From Anthostomella pinea (Eukaryota; Ascomycota; Sordariomycetes; Xylariales; Xylariaceae): a stretch of DNA of 64,000 nucleotides. Both the position numbers and the translations under genes were made by a program. The notes below the pieces were generated by a model, which had not been told where the DNA came from, made no database searches, and worked only from the letters and a program-made list of their open reading frames with translations. The stretch's first letter is position 1, and each line of letters starts with the position of its first letter. Shown here piece by piece: positions 12,139 to 23,305 of this stretch. The stretch lies in NCBI GenBank assembly GCA_963556695.1, contig CAUWAG010000012.1:1302001-1366000 (forward strand), read 5' to 3'.

Positions 12139-13600
12139 GTGCTGGGGGGTGAGAGAGAGACAGTACAAAAGGTGCTTAATGGCGCAAAGAGAGCCGCAGA
12201 GTCCTATCTAGTCAATAACACAAAGTCCTCCTACTCAGTCGCCCCCTATCCCTTGATCAACTCCGCCATCCTCAACTCGGGAACGACCTTACACATCTTC
12301 AATACTATCATATGGTTCAACAACTTTCATAGAGCCCTAGGGGGGGACAGAGTATACGCAAGAGACACTTTCATCCCTATCCTCGGTTACGGAGAGGTTG
12401 ATATCACTGGACGGGATGCGTTCGGATCTTTTGTAACAACTTTACACAACGTCACTTTTTACGAAGGTTTCATCACAAACCTGGTGTCCTTCTGGCAGCT
12501 TAAAAAGATAGGTTACTACTGGGATAACAAACTGCCAAACAATTGCGTTAGACGCAGAGACAACTCGGTTATGTTTGAGCTTATAGACAAGTTTGGTTAG
12601 TGGGTGATCGAGGATCTCCTTATGACAGTAACGAAAGCCTCCTTCGCAATCAGAACGCGCTCAATTAACTCAAGGACTGACAGATCTCCTCTAGCTGGAG
12701 ACGAGTGACTCTGGCACTTCCGACTAGGCCATCCAGGCCCTGAAGTGATCACTCAGATCATCACCCATCTCCGGGGAGTTTGGATCAAGGGTCCGTCTAC
12801 TGCTCAGTGCGATAAGTGCGGCAAGGTAAAGGCAAAGAGACATACTTACAGAGCACACAAGCGACCATTGTATAAGTCAGGTAGTGTGCTTATGATTGAC
12901 TTTACTGACATTGAGAAAGACTCGGACAGATACTGGTGCGTTATGTTTGTCACCTGTAGGTACTCTGGGTACATCTGGGCATACTTCCTTATGGAGAGGA
13001 CTGCGGAGCACATCCTCGGCGCTATGAGGGACATCTTCGGAGTCCCAAAGACCCAATTCCAGCTCAATATTGAGGAACTGGAAAGCGACGGCGAACTACT
13101 TAAGTCCAAAGCCATCAAGAGCTTCATTCGCAAGAACCACATCAAGCTTGAGCCCTCAGCACCACGCACTCAAGATCAGAACAGTGGCGCAGAGCGCTCA
13201 GGGGGTGTAATCAAGGAGAAGGCCCTCGCGATGAGAAGCGGAGCCAAACTACCCATATTTTTTTAGCGTTACATCTACGAAGCCGCGGTGTATCTTCACA
13301 ACCAAGCGCCTAACTGGCAACACTACTGGAAGACCCCCTACGAGATATTCTTCTAATACCTATCGTTTTGAGATGGCCTCGTGGCCCCTGATTACAGACC
13401 TTTAAATGCACACCTTTAAGCATACGGCTACAAGATGTTCGCCATGACGCCAGAAGCCCAGCTAAAGAAGAACCGCTTGCAGAAGATAAACCCTAAAGCC
13501 TGGGTTGGCTATCTCGTGGGCTACAGCTCCACGAACATCTGTCAAGTCTGGAACTCACAGATCAACAAGGTTCAGGCGATGCGCGATGTAATAGCAGACA
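12139..13600 (+). pseudogene. copia protease and integrase remnant
   Basis: Protease is recognised by INSAILNSGTTLHIFN; the active-site Asp of the usual DSG triad is Asn here (codon at 12274). A GAG-pre-integrase segment follows (LWHFRLGHPGPEVI, then CDKCG). The integrase core runs from about 12880 to 13266: the first Asp in MIDFTDIEKD, a second in ELESDGELL, and the Glu in QNSGAERSGGVIKEKA, matching the D,D-E layout. A stop at 13264-13266 and further stops downstream break the frame. The residual 3' part up to 13600 still resembles the copia integrase C-terminal region (TPEAQLKKNRLQKINPKAWVG). Confidence 0.82.
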
Positions 13601-14479
13601 AGAGTTAGATGTTCTCAGGAGATATCAGCAATCTCAAGGACGACCTTCTTCACATCAGTCAGGACCAGCTAATGTTACTCCTAAATAGACACGAAGTCCA
13701 GTCAAAAGTCCTGGAAGACCCTCCAGTATACGAAGAAGATAAAGATCTCAACAAAATAACACAGGAGCACCCAGACAGAGTAGAGAGCGATCAGAGCGAA
13801 ACTGGTGCTGAAGATACCCAGGTAAGGCCAACACAAGCAATGACCAAGGGACTGATCATCTATATACTTCTGTTATGTTTGAGCCATACCTGACCCCTGA
13901 ATCTATTCCTCCGCCTGCAGCAGCCCTGCTAGCCGTAACTATCAGAAAGCCTGTGGAGGGCCAGGTCAGAGCACAGCACTCCCGGCGAGCAACAAAAGGG
14001 ATAGATACACGCTCGTTACCTCCAACTGGGGACGCCCAGGCCGTAAGAAATTGTCACGGGAACTGGGAGGCTTCGCTTAACGCTGGACGAGTCGCTAATC
14101 TCATTGGTACAATAGATAGCAGGCCAGTGAGCAAAGCCAGGTATAACAAGTATAAAACTTATGGCACTCACTCTGGTAGGAGACATATACAGCAAGATAA
14201 TCAGGATGGCCAAGCCATGATACCTGAAGAGCCAGGTAAAGTTCATCAATGAGCGCTCCCTTCAGAGACCAAGAACCGCAAGGAGGCCGAGAGGCATCCA
14301 CATAAGACCAAATGGCTTCAAGCTGAGATGGATCACATCGCGAGCCACAAGGAGATGCGCTTGTGGGTAATCACTGACAAGTCAGCGGCAAACGGGCAAC
14401 AGATACTGGACTGTATGTGGGTATACAGGTACAAGACCGACAAGCACAGCTTCCTATCTAAAAGGAAAGCTTGTCTTGT

Positions 14480-15790
14480 CGTATAAGGAGATCAGCAAAA
14501 CAAGAACATCCTTGAAGATACATACGCATCCACACTCGCAAGCAGATCTTTCAGAGCCCTCGTTGTTATCGCCGCTCGATTCGATCTCAAACTTATCCAA
14601 TACGACGCTGTGAACGCTTTTGTCAACGCTGACTTAGACAAAGAGGTGTACATGAGGATACCACCAGGGCATCGCCAACCATGGAAGATCTTGCTGCTCA
14701 AGAAAGCACTGTATGGTCTGAGACAGTCTCCCTTACTATGGCAGAAGCACTTCACCAAAACGCTATGAAGCCTCAGTTTCAAGCCAGTCCCTCACGAGCC
14801 CTGCTGCTTCACCAAGGATGGCATGATCATCTTCTTCTACATGGATGATATAGTAGTGGCATTTAAACAACACCATCACAAAGCAGTGGAGGCTACCATA
14901 AAGCAGATCAAGGTCATCTATACGCTTACAGGAGGGGATCCCTTGCAGTGGTTTCTGGGAATAGAGATCATCAGGGATCGCAATCAACGCCTCATCTAGC
15001 TATCGCAGGCATCGTACATTGACAAGATCACAAGCCATATTGGCCAAAACAAGAAACTGCCATACACTCCGATGAAGCCGTTTGAGCTACTCCCAAGCGA
15101 CGAACTCGCATCACCAGCGTCAGCTAATAGGTACCAGAAGAAGATAGGGTCGATCCTGTACGCCGCAGTCATTACACGCTTAGATATCGCTTTCGCCGCT
15201 TCCAGACTATCGCGCTTCAATACCAACACAAACGCCACTCATGCTGGAGCCGCTGAACACGTGCTGGAGTACCTGAAAGGAACCAGATCTTTCGCTCTTC
15301 AGCTGAGGGGTAAAGATCTACTCGAATGCTGGAGCAATGCCTCTTTTGCAGACAATAGTCTTGATCAAAAGAGCTCGCAAGCATACGTGATGAAGCTCTT
15401 CAGTGGGATCATTGATTGGAGAGCAAACAAGCAAGATATAGTAATAACTTCAATAACAGAAACAGAATTGCTGTCCCTTGCTCAAGCTGCTAAGGAGATG
15501 ATGTTTGTATCCCGTCTACTCAAGAGATTGGCATCTCGATGGACTCCACATCACTGCGCATATGGTGTGACAATCAGCAAACCATCAAGTTAGTGCGCAA
15601 GGATATCGCCACTCTTCAGACCAAGCTTAAGCACGTCGACATCTACAACCACTGGCTCAGAGAAGCTCACCAGAAGAAGAGAATAGACGTTCAGTACGTC
15701 TGAAGCGAGATGATGATGGCAGACGGCCTCACCAAGGCCCTCGCAGCACCAAAGTTCAAGATATTCAGGGAACAGTGCTTATATTTGATA
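14480..15790 (+). pseudogene. copia reverse transcriptase/RNase H remnant
   Basis: Reverse transcriptase is clear from YDAVNAFVNADLDKEVYMRI, LLKKALYGLRQSPLLW, and the active site FFYMDDIVVA (YMDD at 14838-14849). In-frame stops occur at about 14767 and 14998. Connection-domain and RNase H segments continue (ITRLDIAFAASRLSRF, IVITSITETELLSLAQAAKE), and the element ends with the family signature MMADGLTKAL near 15715. Catalytic motifs are preserved but the frame is broken, so the copy is inactive. Confidence 0.9.
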
Positions 15791-16649
15791 GCATCCCTTG
15801 GGCACCAATACCTCTGACTCAAGCAAAAATCAACCAACTGTGACGGCCTGCACAGACCTTCCCACATGACAAGCGGATACTTCCCAATAGGGGAAGGATC
15901 TGGCCAGAGGATCCCCTTGTGACGATCAGGCCTGCAGTACAACTGGTCAGGACTGATGGATAGATAAAGCTAGATTCAACGATCTATGAAGAAGGAAGAA
16001 GGAAGAAGGAAGGCCGCTTCAGGTGGGAGGTGGGCCTCCCATATATATAGGTACATGTGGAGGTACAATGTACTTGTACCGTAACACCCCTTAAAGGGGC
16101 AACCTCCCACTGTATCTATCTCTCTCTCTCTCTTCCTTTCCTCTCTAGTCTTGATATTCTCGTCAATAGAGTAATAGCTGCTTGCTGCAGGCCATGTCCC
16201 AGCTCCCCAGTATGCTCGCCGTGACACCAACCACATACCAACAGAGGACGACAGTTAGGTACTACAGAACCAGTCGCATCTAGCTGCCCACCTTTGACAG
16301 CAACTGCACACAGACTCTTGGGATAGGCTGCCCTTTCAGACCATGCTTGGCTTTCAAATTAATGAAGGAAACCGACCATATTTAGATATATGAGGGTATC
16401 ACCCGAGGTCGCTGTCGCCTCTCGTAATGGCTTCACCTGCGAGACTGACATTTTGGTGGGGAACACACCCAATTCGGCAGCGCGGTGGGTACCCGGCTCA
16501 TCTTTGGCCCACGGCGATTGAGAAAAGCGGGCCCTTTTGCAGCTGCACGCCGGTTGCCGCTACCAGATCGGTAGAATATGGCAGAAACTGGCTCGATTGG
16601 ATAGTGGGGAATGCGCCTGGCCCCACCACACCAATTAAATATTGACAAC

Positions 16650-16700
16650 CCACACAAAGGTCTCGGGTTCAAACCTGGATCTGAGCATGCTAGCTCTTTT
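16650..16700 (+). other. tRNA/SINE-like B-box motif in element 3' region
   Basis: The string GGGTTCAAACCTGG resembles a tRNA internal promoter B box with a partial T-arm stem. No acceptor stem, D arm or CCA-adjacent pairing can be built around it, so it is not a functional tRNA. It may be the relic of a tRNA-derived SINE or chance. Confidence 0.2.
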
Positions 16701-16732
16701 GCAAGTCAGCTGCTTTTGTAGCTGAAGGGGTG

Positions 16733-16905
16733 TGTCAGATACCAGCGCACCATTTGGGACATGCACTGACCATGTCACGTGGATGACAGCGTACTAGACT
16801 GCGGCCAGCCACCAGGGCAAAAACTAGTACTAAAAACTCGTACACAGACAGACAGTGCCTATACAACATCATAATACACATATCAATTGACTCTCGTATT
16901 CAACA
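16733..16905 (+). repeat. 3' LTR of copia element
   Basis: 173 bp, TG...CA, followed by the target duplication ACTAC. Of the nine differences from the 5' LTR, eight are transitions and five are CA/TA or TG/TA changes. Confidence 0.95.
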
Positions 16906-16910
16906 ACTAC

Positions 16911-18889
16911 TTATATATACCGTTAAAGACGTTATATACTTATATACACCGTTAAAGCCCGTGTAAAAAGATATTAAAAACTTTACTCATCGCTTTATTT
17001 AATATAAAATACTTTAAAACGTAAATAACGTATGAAACAACTTTAAATATATTTATAGCTTATAATAATTGCTATTAATAGCGTAAAAAGAATATAAAAT
17101 AATGAATAGTTAAAAAAATTAAAGTCGCGCTGCGTTAAAAACTTATAAACTTTAACACCGTTATAAAACTTATCAATGCCTTATTACAAAAGTTTTTAAA
17201 CTTTACGCTAGCTATTGATATAACTTTTTAAAGTACGGTAAAAGACTTGAATAATTTTAATAATTAACCGATCGTAATAAAAAGACTATTTAACGCGTAT
17301 AAAACAGGCGTTCCTTTTTTTATATAACTATTATTTCAAACATTATGATAACTATAGCTTTTATTATTATATTTTATAAAAATAATAAGTAACAACCTAG
17401 TAAAATTCCAGCGTAAAAATTTACCAGCCCGTATTTACTCAAACTACGTATCGTTAATACATTTTGATACTTAATATATCGACCGAAACTTCCTATTTAT
17501 TAATCTTGTTAAAAATAGTAAGTAAAAAAACATTGACAAAAGAAATCTCGTTAAATATTAAAAAAACCTAATTCTATTTATTAAACCGGAAACAAAAAAT
17601 TAAAAGTTTAATTATACGATATAAATATACCTAAAATCTAGGCCGATAAATTATATAACAATATTAAGAAACAAATTATTGATTTACGTAACTTATAGAA
17701 ATTACCGATTATGAAAGTAATAGCCGTAGATAAAACCAGTTTATAAACCGAATTATAAACGTAAAAAAATATAAACCCGGCTTATAGCTGGAATTCGTAG
17801 CGACGATTTAACGTCGAAATTAAGAGGTTAAAAAAATCGCTATCAGTATAAAGCAATATATTAAATAAATCGGCTAGTAATTATCATCGACATTGGCGTT
17901 AGCGACGGTGCTTTAACTAGACGGAATTTTTTAACCTTAATTTAATTTAATTAATAGTTAACTAACAACCGTTATAAACCTTATAATATACTTATTAAAA
18001 TATATAATAAATATATAATAAGGCAGTTTTAAGCTATACTTAAGGTATATATCTGTTTTAATAATATTAAACGTCTTATAAAAAGTAAGTGTAATCCGCT
18101 TATTATTATCTATTTTAAAAAACTTAAAGTAACGACTTTACTTTAAAAAATCTATTTTAAGCTATTTTGTGTCACGACCAGATCAAGGCATTGGGGCGAA
18201 CTCAGTCCATTGGGTGCTATAGACGAAGATTCTAAGCTAAAGAGAAAAGGAAAGAAATGACCAACAACGCATTGCGAAAAGCGCGACCAAGTCCAGGAGC
18301 AGGTGGAGCTCTGCTTGTGCCTGATCCCTACAGCCAGCTTCCGATTGGCTACCACAGTCCTGGCAGTTGAGGGCTGCTTGGGAGCAGGTCCTCACATTTT
18401 GCATATTATAAGCCGCATTTTTAAAATAAAGACTATTTAAGTATTCTTTAATATATATATACTATTACAATTAAAACTCATTAATTATACCCTTTCGTTT
18501 TACCTTAGATTTTTAAACGCTTACTTTTATGGTTTAATAAGAACTTGATATATTTAATAATATTCAAAAGAAACAATTATATGAAAAGTACTTTATACGG
18601 CTACATTAAACGTTAATCTTTTTCTTATTATATACTTTAAAAATTAATTTGTGTAAAAATAAGGCTTATACGCGTGTTATAGCTATAATTTTACTAGTAT
18701 AGCTATCGCGGCCGAATCTTTCTCGTTTAAACCTTTATTAAAGCTAATAAAGCCGCTTTTGAAAAAAAACCGTCTTTTAACTTACTACGAAATAACGTTT
18801 ACGGCAAGAATAACGTTTAATAAATAATACCTATTACTAAGTAATAATACTACCCCTTTTTAAGTATCATTCAGGTGATCGTGTTCCCT
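16911..18889. repeat. AT-rich, RIP-like block
   Basis: About 2 kb of very AT-rich DNA begins at the copia target site and ends abruptly near 18890. TpA and ApT abound, CpA and TpG are scarce, while CpG persists (for example ACCGATCG, AACGCG). This is the pattern left by repeat-induced point mutation rather than by CpG deamination. No reading frame survives, so the original repeat cannot be named. A short imperfect tandem duplication with a CCGTTAAAG core occurs at its left end. An imperfect inverted repeat around 17815-17840 and 17920-17945 could fold. The block is interrupted by a normal-composition insertion at 18170-18396. Confidence 0.85.
18170..18396. mobile_element. Solo-LTR-like insertion in AT-rich block
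   Basis: A 227-bp island of normal GC content starts TGTCACGACC and ends GGTCCTCACA, which form an imperfect short terminal inverted repeat with TG...CA ends. It is flanked by a perfect 5-bp duplication, TTTTG (18165-18169 and 18397-18401). Size, ends and duplication length fit a solo LTR left by recombination of an LTR retrotransposon. A small nonautonomous DNA element is the alternative. It has no RIP-like composition, so it inserted after the block was mutated or is too short to be targeted. Confidence 0.8.
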
Positions 18890-20948
18890 TCTTATTTGTG
18901 TTAACTATCATTTCCGCGTTAGCCTTTACTCTCTAGGCTGCGCGCAGCGCAGACCGGAGCGAGCTGATAAGCTTATTCTATACCTAAGGCATTGGCTGGG
19001 CTGTGATGAAGAGCAGCGCATAGAGAGGCAGCCGCACCCGTGGGGTTCTATCGCTCTCCTAGCCATATAAGGTAGTAGTTGAGCAGCGAGATACACAAAG
19101 ACAATGAATAGTATGGCGATGTAGCAGAGCAAACAAGCAACAACACGAGATCTTCCGGCTCATCAACCTAGCAGACTTGGTCTATATACTCAATGATCGC
19201 ATGGCACGTCTCCCATAGCGTGTCCATCAAATGCAACAGGTCTGGGATAGCGATATGTCTTGTCACAGAACAAGACAGCACTCCTCCCTATCCCAGTATT
19301 TGCCATGTCACATTGCTATAACTCCTTTCGAATCGCTTGAGCGTCAAACATGATGCAATGAAGCTTACATCCCGTTCTTAATTAGGGCCTAAATCACTGA
19401 CCTGCATCTGGGTTCAATGCTCGTTTGGAGTTTTTAACATTAAGCCAGTTAAGGTAGCTCCACTGGCCCGTCCTCTCGTCTCTCCACTTCTCCCCCCTAT
19501 TGACCTTGCCCGACCGTGTCATAAGGCTGGTGCTTTATGGTGGTGTTACCACGAAGTTGTCAGCCTTGCACGCCAAGTAGGTAAAGTGACGGTATCCGAG
19601 GTCAGATGATGCACTTCACCTTCTCGATATCGACAATGCAGCATGTGCCTACCCGTCTATTCCTTCACAACCTAAGCGAGTAGGCGTGGTAGCTGTTCCT
19701 GAATGATATATGAGTATCAATGCCTCGCGGAAGTGCAACCGCGTCCCAGGTGTACGTACAATCAATGATTTAACTGCAGAGTGCAATGGTGGACACACTA
19801 CCCCCGTCTCTTGATCGCTTTATGCTTTCCCGCGTGGGATGTTGAACTGGTAGTGTCTTACAAGCAGTGCCGATGAAAGCAACGGGCCACGGCGCCTGCG
19901 ATTATAAGGAGCGATCACTGTCTCTAGATAGGTCGACGACTATGATGAGACAGGTGCTCCGAGGTCGCCACCATTAGCTGTTAAATCTTTTGATATCTAC
20001 ATCATGTCTTCATTGCTATGTGGCGAGGCTCTTTCCAAGCTAGCAGTCTAACCATTGAACGACAGTAAACATCAATAAATACATGACTTAGTGCAATCGA
20101 GGTCCAACTTGATAATGGACGGCTATTCCCCCCCTCCCCCCTCATTAGTCCTGAAGATTCGCGTCCACAAGGATTATTGCTGACCGCACAAGTACTTGGA
20201 CACGCGAACGCTCTGAATGCCAATCCGGGATCGAGAACTTGACACCAAAATAAGCACCATCGGTATGTCCTTAAGAAGCAGGACCGCCCAAAGACCTTAG
20301 GACTGAGTACTTCGCGGGCAAACAGGTTAGGTCCATCGCAATTCTACGGGCGTAATGTACGATTGGCCTAGGGGCTGATGTCCACTCCCACCGCATCGAA
20401 TCTGCACTGACTAGAGGATTAGAATCGAAAAGAGAGAGACTTTATATACCCTTAAGAAATACATCGCGCCGTCATTAAGAGCCTGGGTAGAAACTGGCCA
20501 TGGCCCGGCGTCTTGGAGAAAGGGGGTAATCACTCCACTCATTTTCAGAAAAGGGGTAGGGAGAACTATTAGGTTGCTTCCATCAACACATATAAACTAC
20601 CGAAAATAAGAAGCGTTAAGAGGTAACAACAACATGCTGTGGGAAGAAAAAACAGCAAAACGATCCTATCGTAGAGGCAAAAAAAATAAACAAAACATAC
20701 AACACCGGGGATTCGCTGGTCGTCACCGACCCAACTACTAATCCGGCGGTATCAGGCTTATTTAGGGCAGAGCGGACGGGATGCCAAGTTCTCCTGATCC
20801 TATGGTCGTATGTGATCATGTTCGCTACAATTCCTGCCTATATAAGTCGCGACCACCCGCTAACTGCCTCCTCCACATCCTCACACCCCTCTCACCCCTC
20901 TCACCCAGACCTCCCCTCTCCACTTCAACATCCGCCCCAACCTCTAAC
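18890..20948. other. Gene-poor region right of AT-rich block
   Basis: Normal composition returns at about 18890. Only scattered short open frames occur, with no family similarity. I see no gene or RNA here. The last few hundred bases are the 3' flank of the small secreted protein gene. Confidence 0.45.
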
Positions 20949-21413
20949 CTAGGCCGTAGGAGCAGCCAGACAGCTAGCACAATACCCGCACCCGCCCTCC
21001 TTAATCAGCACGTCGACAGTGCACGAGGGCGGGTTGTACGAGGTGACAGTCGGGAACGAGCGGCCCGTCGGCTCGCCCGGCTGGCAGGTGCTGGTCGGCC
21101 GGATGCAGACCTCGGCGGCCTCGCGCAGGCAGTGGATGTTGGTCCCCACGGTGCTGGTGATGGTTGTGACGGAGCTGCACTCGTAGTGGCCCGGCATGGA
21201 GGCCACGGACGTGGTTGTTGCTTGCGGCTGGGGGACGGCCAGGGCGCTGGGGTTTTTGTTAGAGGGACGTCCAGCTGGTATGGAATGAGATTCAATAGGA
21301 GGGAGAATGGGGCGAAAGTGGAACATTGGAGGCGAGTTTTGATGTGGGGGAGAGGGTGCTTACCTCGGGAGCATAGCCGCAGTGACAACGGCGAGGTGTG
21401 TAATGAACTGCAT
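20949..21413 (-). CDS. Small secreted cysteine-rich protein
   Basis: Two exons, 21413-21364 and 21246-20949, joined across a 117-nt GT-AG intron, give 115 aa. Exon 1 encodes a hydrophobic start (MQFITHLAVVTAAMLP). Splicing adds SALAVPQP, completing a signal peptide with a good cleavage site after ALA. The mature chain of about 94 residues has eight cysteines in the pattern C-x15-C-x7-C-x6-C-x19-C-x10-C-x2-C-x2-C, ending GGCGYCASCLAAPTA, and no membrane segment. Small size, secretion signal and even cysteine number fit a fungal apoplastic or effector-type protein, but no named family is recognised. It stands alone between two gene-poor stretches, about 2 kb from the AT-rich block. The splice that restores a signal peptide argues strongly that it is real. 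Confidence 0.75.
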
Positions 21414-23305
21414 CGTGACAATGATGGGTGGATGTTGACGATTCAGTAGTAGATGATTTTCAGGTCTGATTATGTGAGTGATGTCATATGAATCCTACCT
21501 TCTTCTCACCTGGACACGGGAATCTTCTGAGTCTATATACTTTCTTGGCGTCCACATAACCCGAGACCGACCACGTGGATCGGTCGATCCTACGATCCTG
21601 TGAGGAACACATCGCGGTATGGTCGAAACTTCGTAACCCACTACCCCGGCTCTAGGACTCCGGGGAACAAGTAACGTGAGCCGCATGCTTATTATTACGC
21701 AGAGGCGGCGGCGTAGGATCGTTATTGATTATGATCTAAGATGAAAAGTGCGTGGGATTGGGTGTGAGACGAGCAGGTTGATCGTCCGCCTCGTCAAGTA
21801 GCCTTCCATGTCCGCTGTTTCGGATGAGACGGCGGCGGCTTCGGGTTAGTATCCCGTATAAACGGCGCCCTCGTATTCAATCCAGAGCACCACAATACCC
21901 CCAGAAGCGGAATAAGCTTCAGTATGGATGATTCTCGCGAATACGCCATGACTGCTATCGTTTTCCGGATATCTGATCGACATCAACGACGGGGTCCCAT
22001 TTGAGGTCGACGTCAACTCGTGGCCGTCTCAATACGAGGCCACCGCGAAGGGATTCTGTGAGGCTTCAGCCCTACCAGGTTTCAGTCACGGGGAGGCTCT
22101 TCTTGCATGCCGAAATGAGCAGTAAGCCACTCAGCCCTAAATGTTTCCCAGACTGCTATTAGCCCAGTCGAAAGGACCTATGTGCTCAAGACCCCTGTCA
22201 AGCGTCATCCGGTGTGACGAGGCCAGTCTATCAGGTTGGCAGGTCGGTTAGAGAAACATGTCCCGAATGGTCAGTGCAATGTCGGTAAGCTTACTTCCTG
22301 GGGTGTGACAAGCTTTCAGTAATCAGTCAATGTTCAGCTCACCTCGGTGAGTAGTCTAGGCCTGCCGGCTTGAGTCAGCTGATATTGGGCTCTCTGCCTG
22401 TACACCGATTCCGGGAACAAGCTTCGCATATAGTCCTTAGTCTTCTTGTGCCTCGACTGACGATACCGAGACCGGTCCCGAGAACGATGAGTGACAAGAT
22501 GATTGTGCAGAACAGGACACAAAGTCTGAACGAGGCTCGCCGACTGGACAAGGCGGTCAGGATGGCCACGACGTCGAGGTTGCTACTCGCTGCACAGACA
22601 GTGAGATTGCAACGGGGTGACCCGTTCCATCACGACCCTGGGCGCCACGACCTCAGCTTGTTGGGTACGGCCATGGTAGCTGACAGCCCCTCGAATCCTG
22701 ATTTGCTATGACACTCGTCACGACGGAGAGGTATTCTTGTGTGACATATGCCGCGCCTCGGCTTAATAATACCCGGCTGCGGATGTTCGCAGGGTGTCCC
22801 AGGACCAGAGTGGGTGGGATCGTTTACGATGGGCGTCCGGCGATGGTCGTTCGGAATAGTGCATGACTGTATGGCATTTTCTCTTGTGTGGATCAGACGT
22901 GACTACAGCTGGCCGCTTCATCGTACACTGAAATGAGCAGGTACCGTTTTTGGTCAGAGTGCGCATAAGGTACCTAGTATGAGGAACGTCAACTTGGTAT
23001 ACTATGGCGTCGTATGTCTTTCCAAGTAATCAGAGTCTGCAACTCATCTCCTCCCTTAATCAGGATTGCTGGGGGATCATTCAGCATCGGTACCAAACAC
23101 CGAGAATGTGTAAGATAATAATGGCATCCCATGGCTCCTGAACTGGCAAGGGAGATAATATCCAGTCCCCACGGAAGGGCGCCAATGTTTTTCGTACCAA
23201 ATGGTGAGAGCAGCCAGATCTATTCTCGACATCTACCAGACGCTTCCGTGAGCGATTACACACTAGGCTTTTTGTAGGCCAAGGCAGCAATGGATTACCA
23301 TTATC
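21414..23305. other. Gene-poor spacer
   Basis: About 1.9 kb with only short unsupported open frames (up to about 113 codons). The left part should hold the promoter of the secreted-protein gene and the right end the 3' region of TAN1. Nothing else is recognised. Confidence 0.45.

Larger units (their letters stand above)
10633..16905 (+). mobile_element. Degenerate Ty1/copia LTR retrotransposon
   Basis: A 6273-bp element is bounded by 173-bp direct repeats that start TGTCAGATACC and end TATTCAACA. The five bases before it (ACTAC, 10628-10632) repeat exactly after it (16906-16910), so both ends are precise. The internal order is Gag with zinc knuckle, protease, integrase, reverse transcriptase, RNase H; integrase before RT defines Ty1/copia. 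Numerous stop codons and frame changes make it non-autonomous. A purine run (GAAGGGG) just before the 3' LTR is a plausible polypurine tract. About 930 bp between the end of RNase H and the 3' LTR is noncoding. Base composition is normal, unlike the AT-rich DNA directly to its right, so it is younger than that block or was only lightly mutated. Confidence 0.95.

Noticed and set aside
16650..16700. tRNA gene at a B-box-like motif
   Set aside because: No acceptor stem, D arm or anticodon arm can be paired around it.
17815..17945. Inverted repeat in AT-rich block as a functional hairpin
   Set aside because: The arms are imperfect and AT only; such pairing is expected by chance in this composition.
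18898..19143. Possible LTR starting TGTTAAC and ending CAACA
   Set aside because: No second copy and no matching target duplication were found in the window, so the ends are not supported.
20781..21449. 222-codon plus-strand frame over the secreted-protein gene
   Set aside because: The minus-strand spliced model gives a signal peptide and cysteine pattern; the plus frame is low complexity and unrelated to any family.
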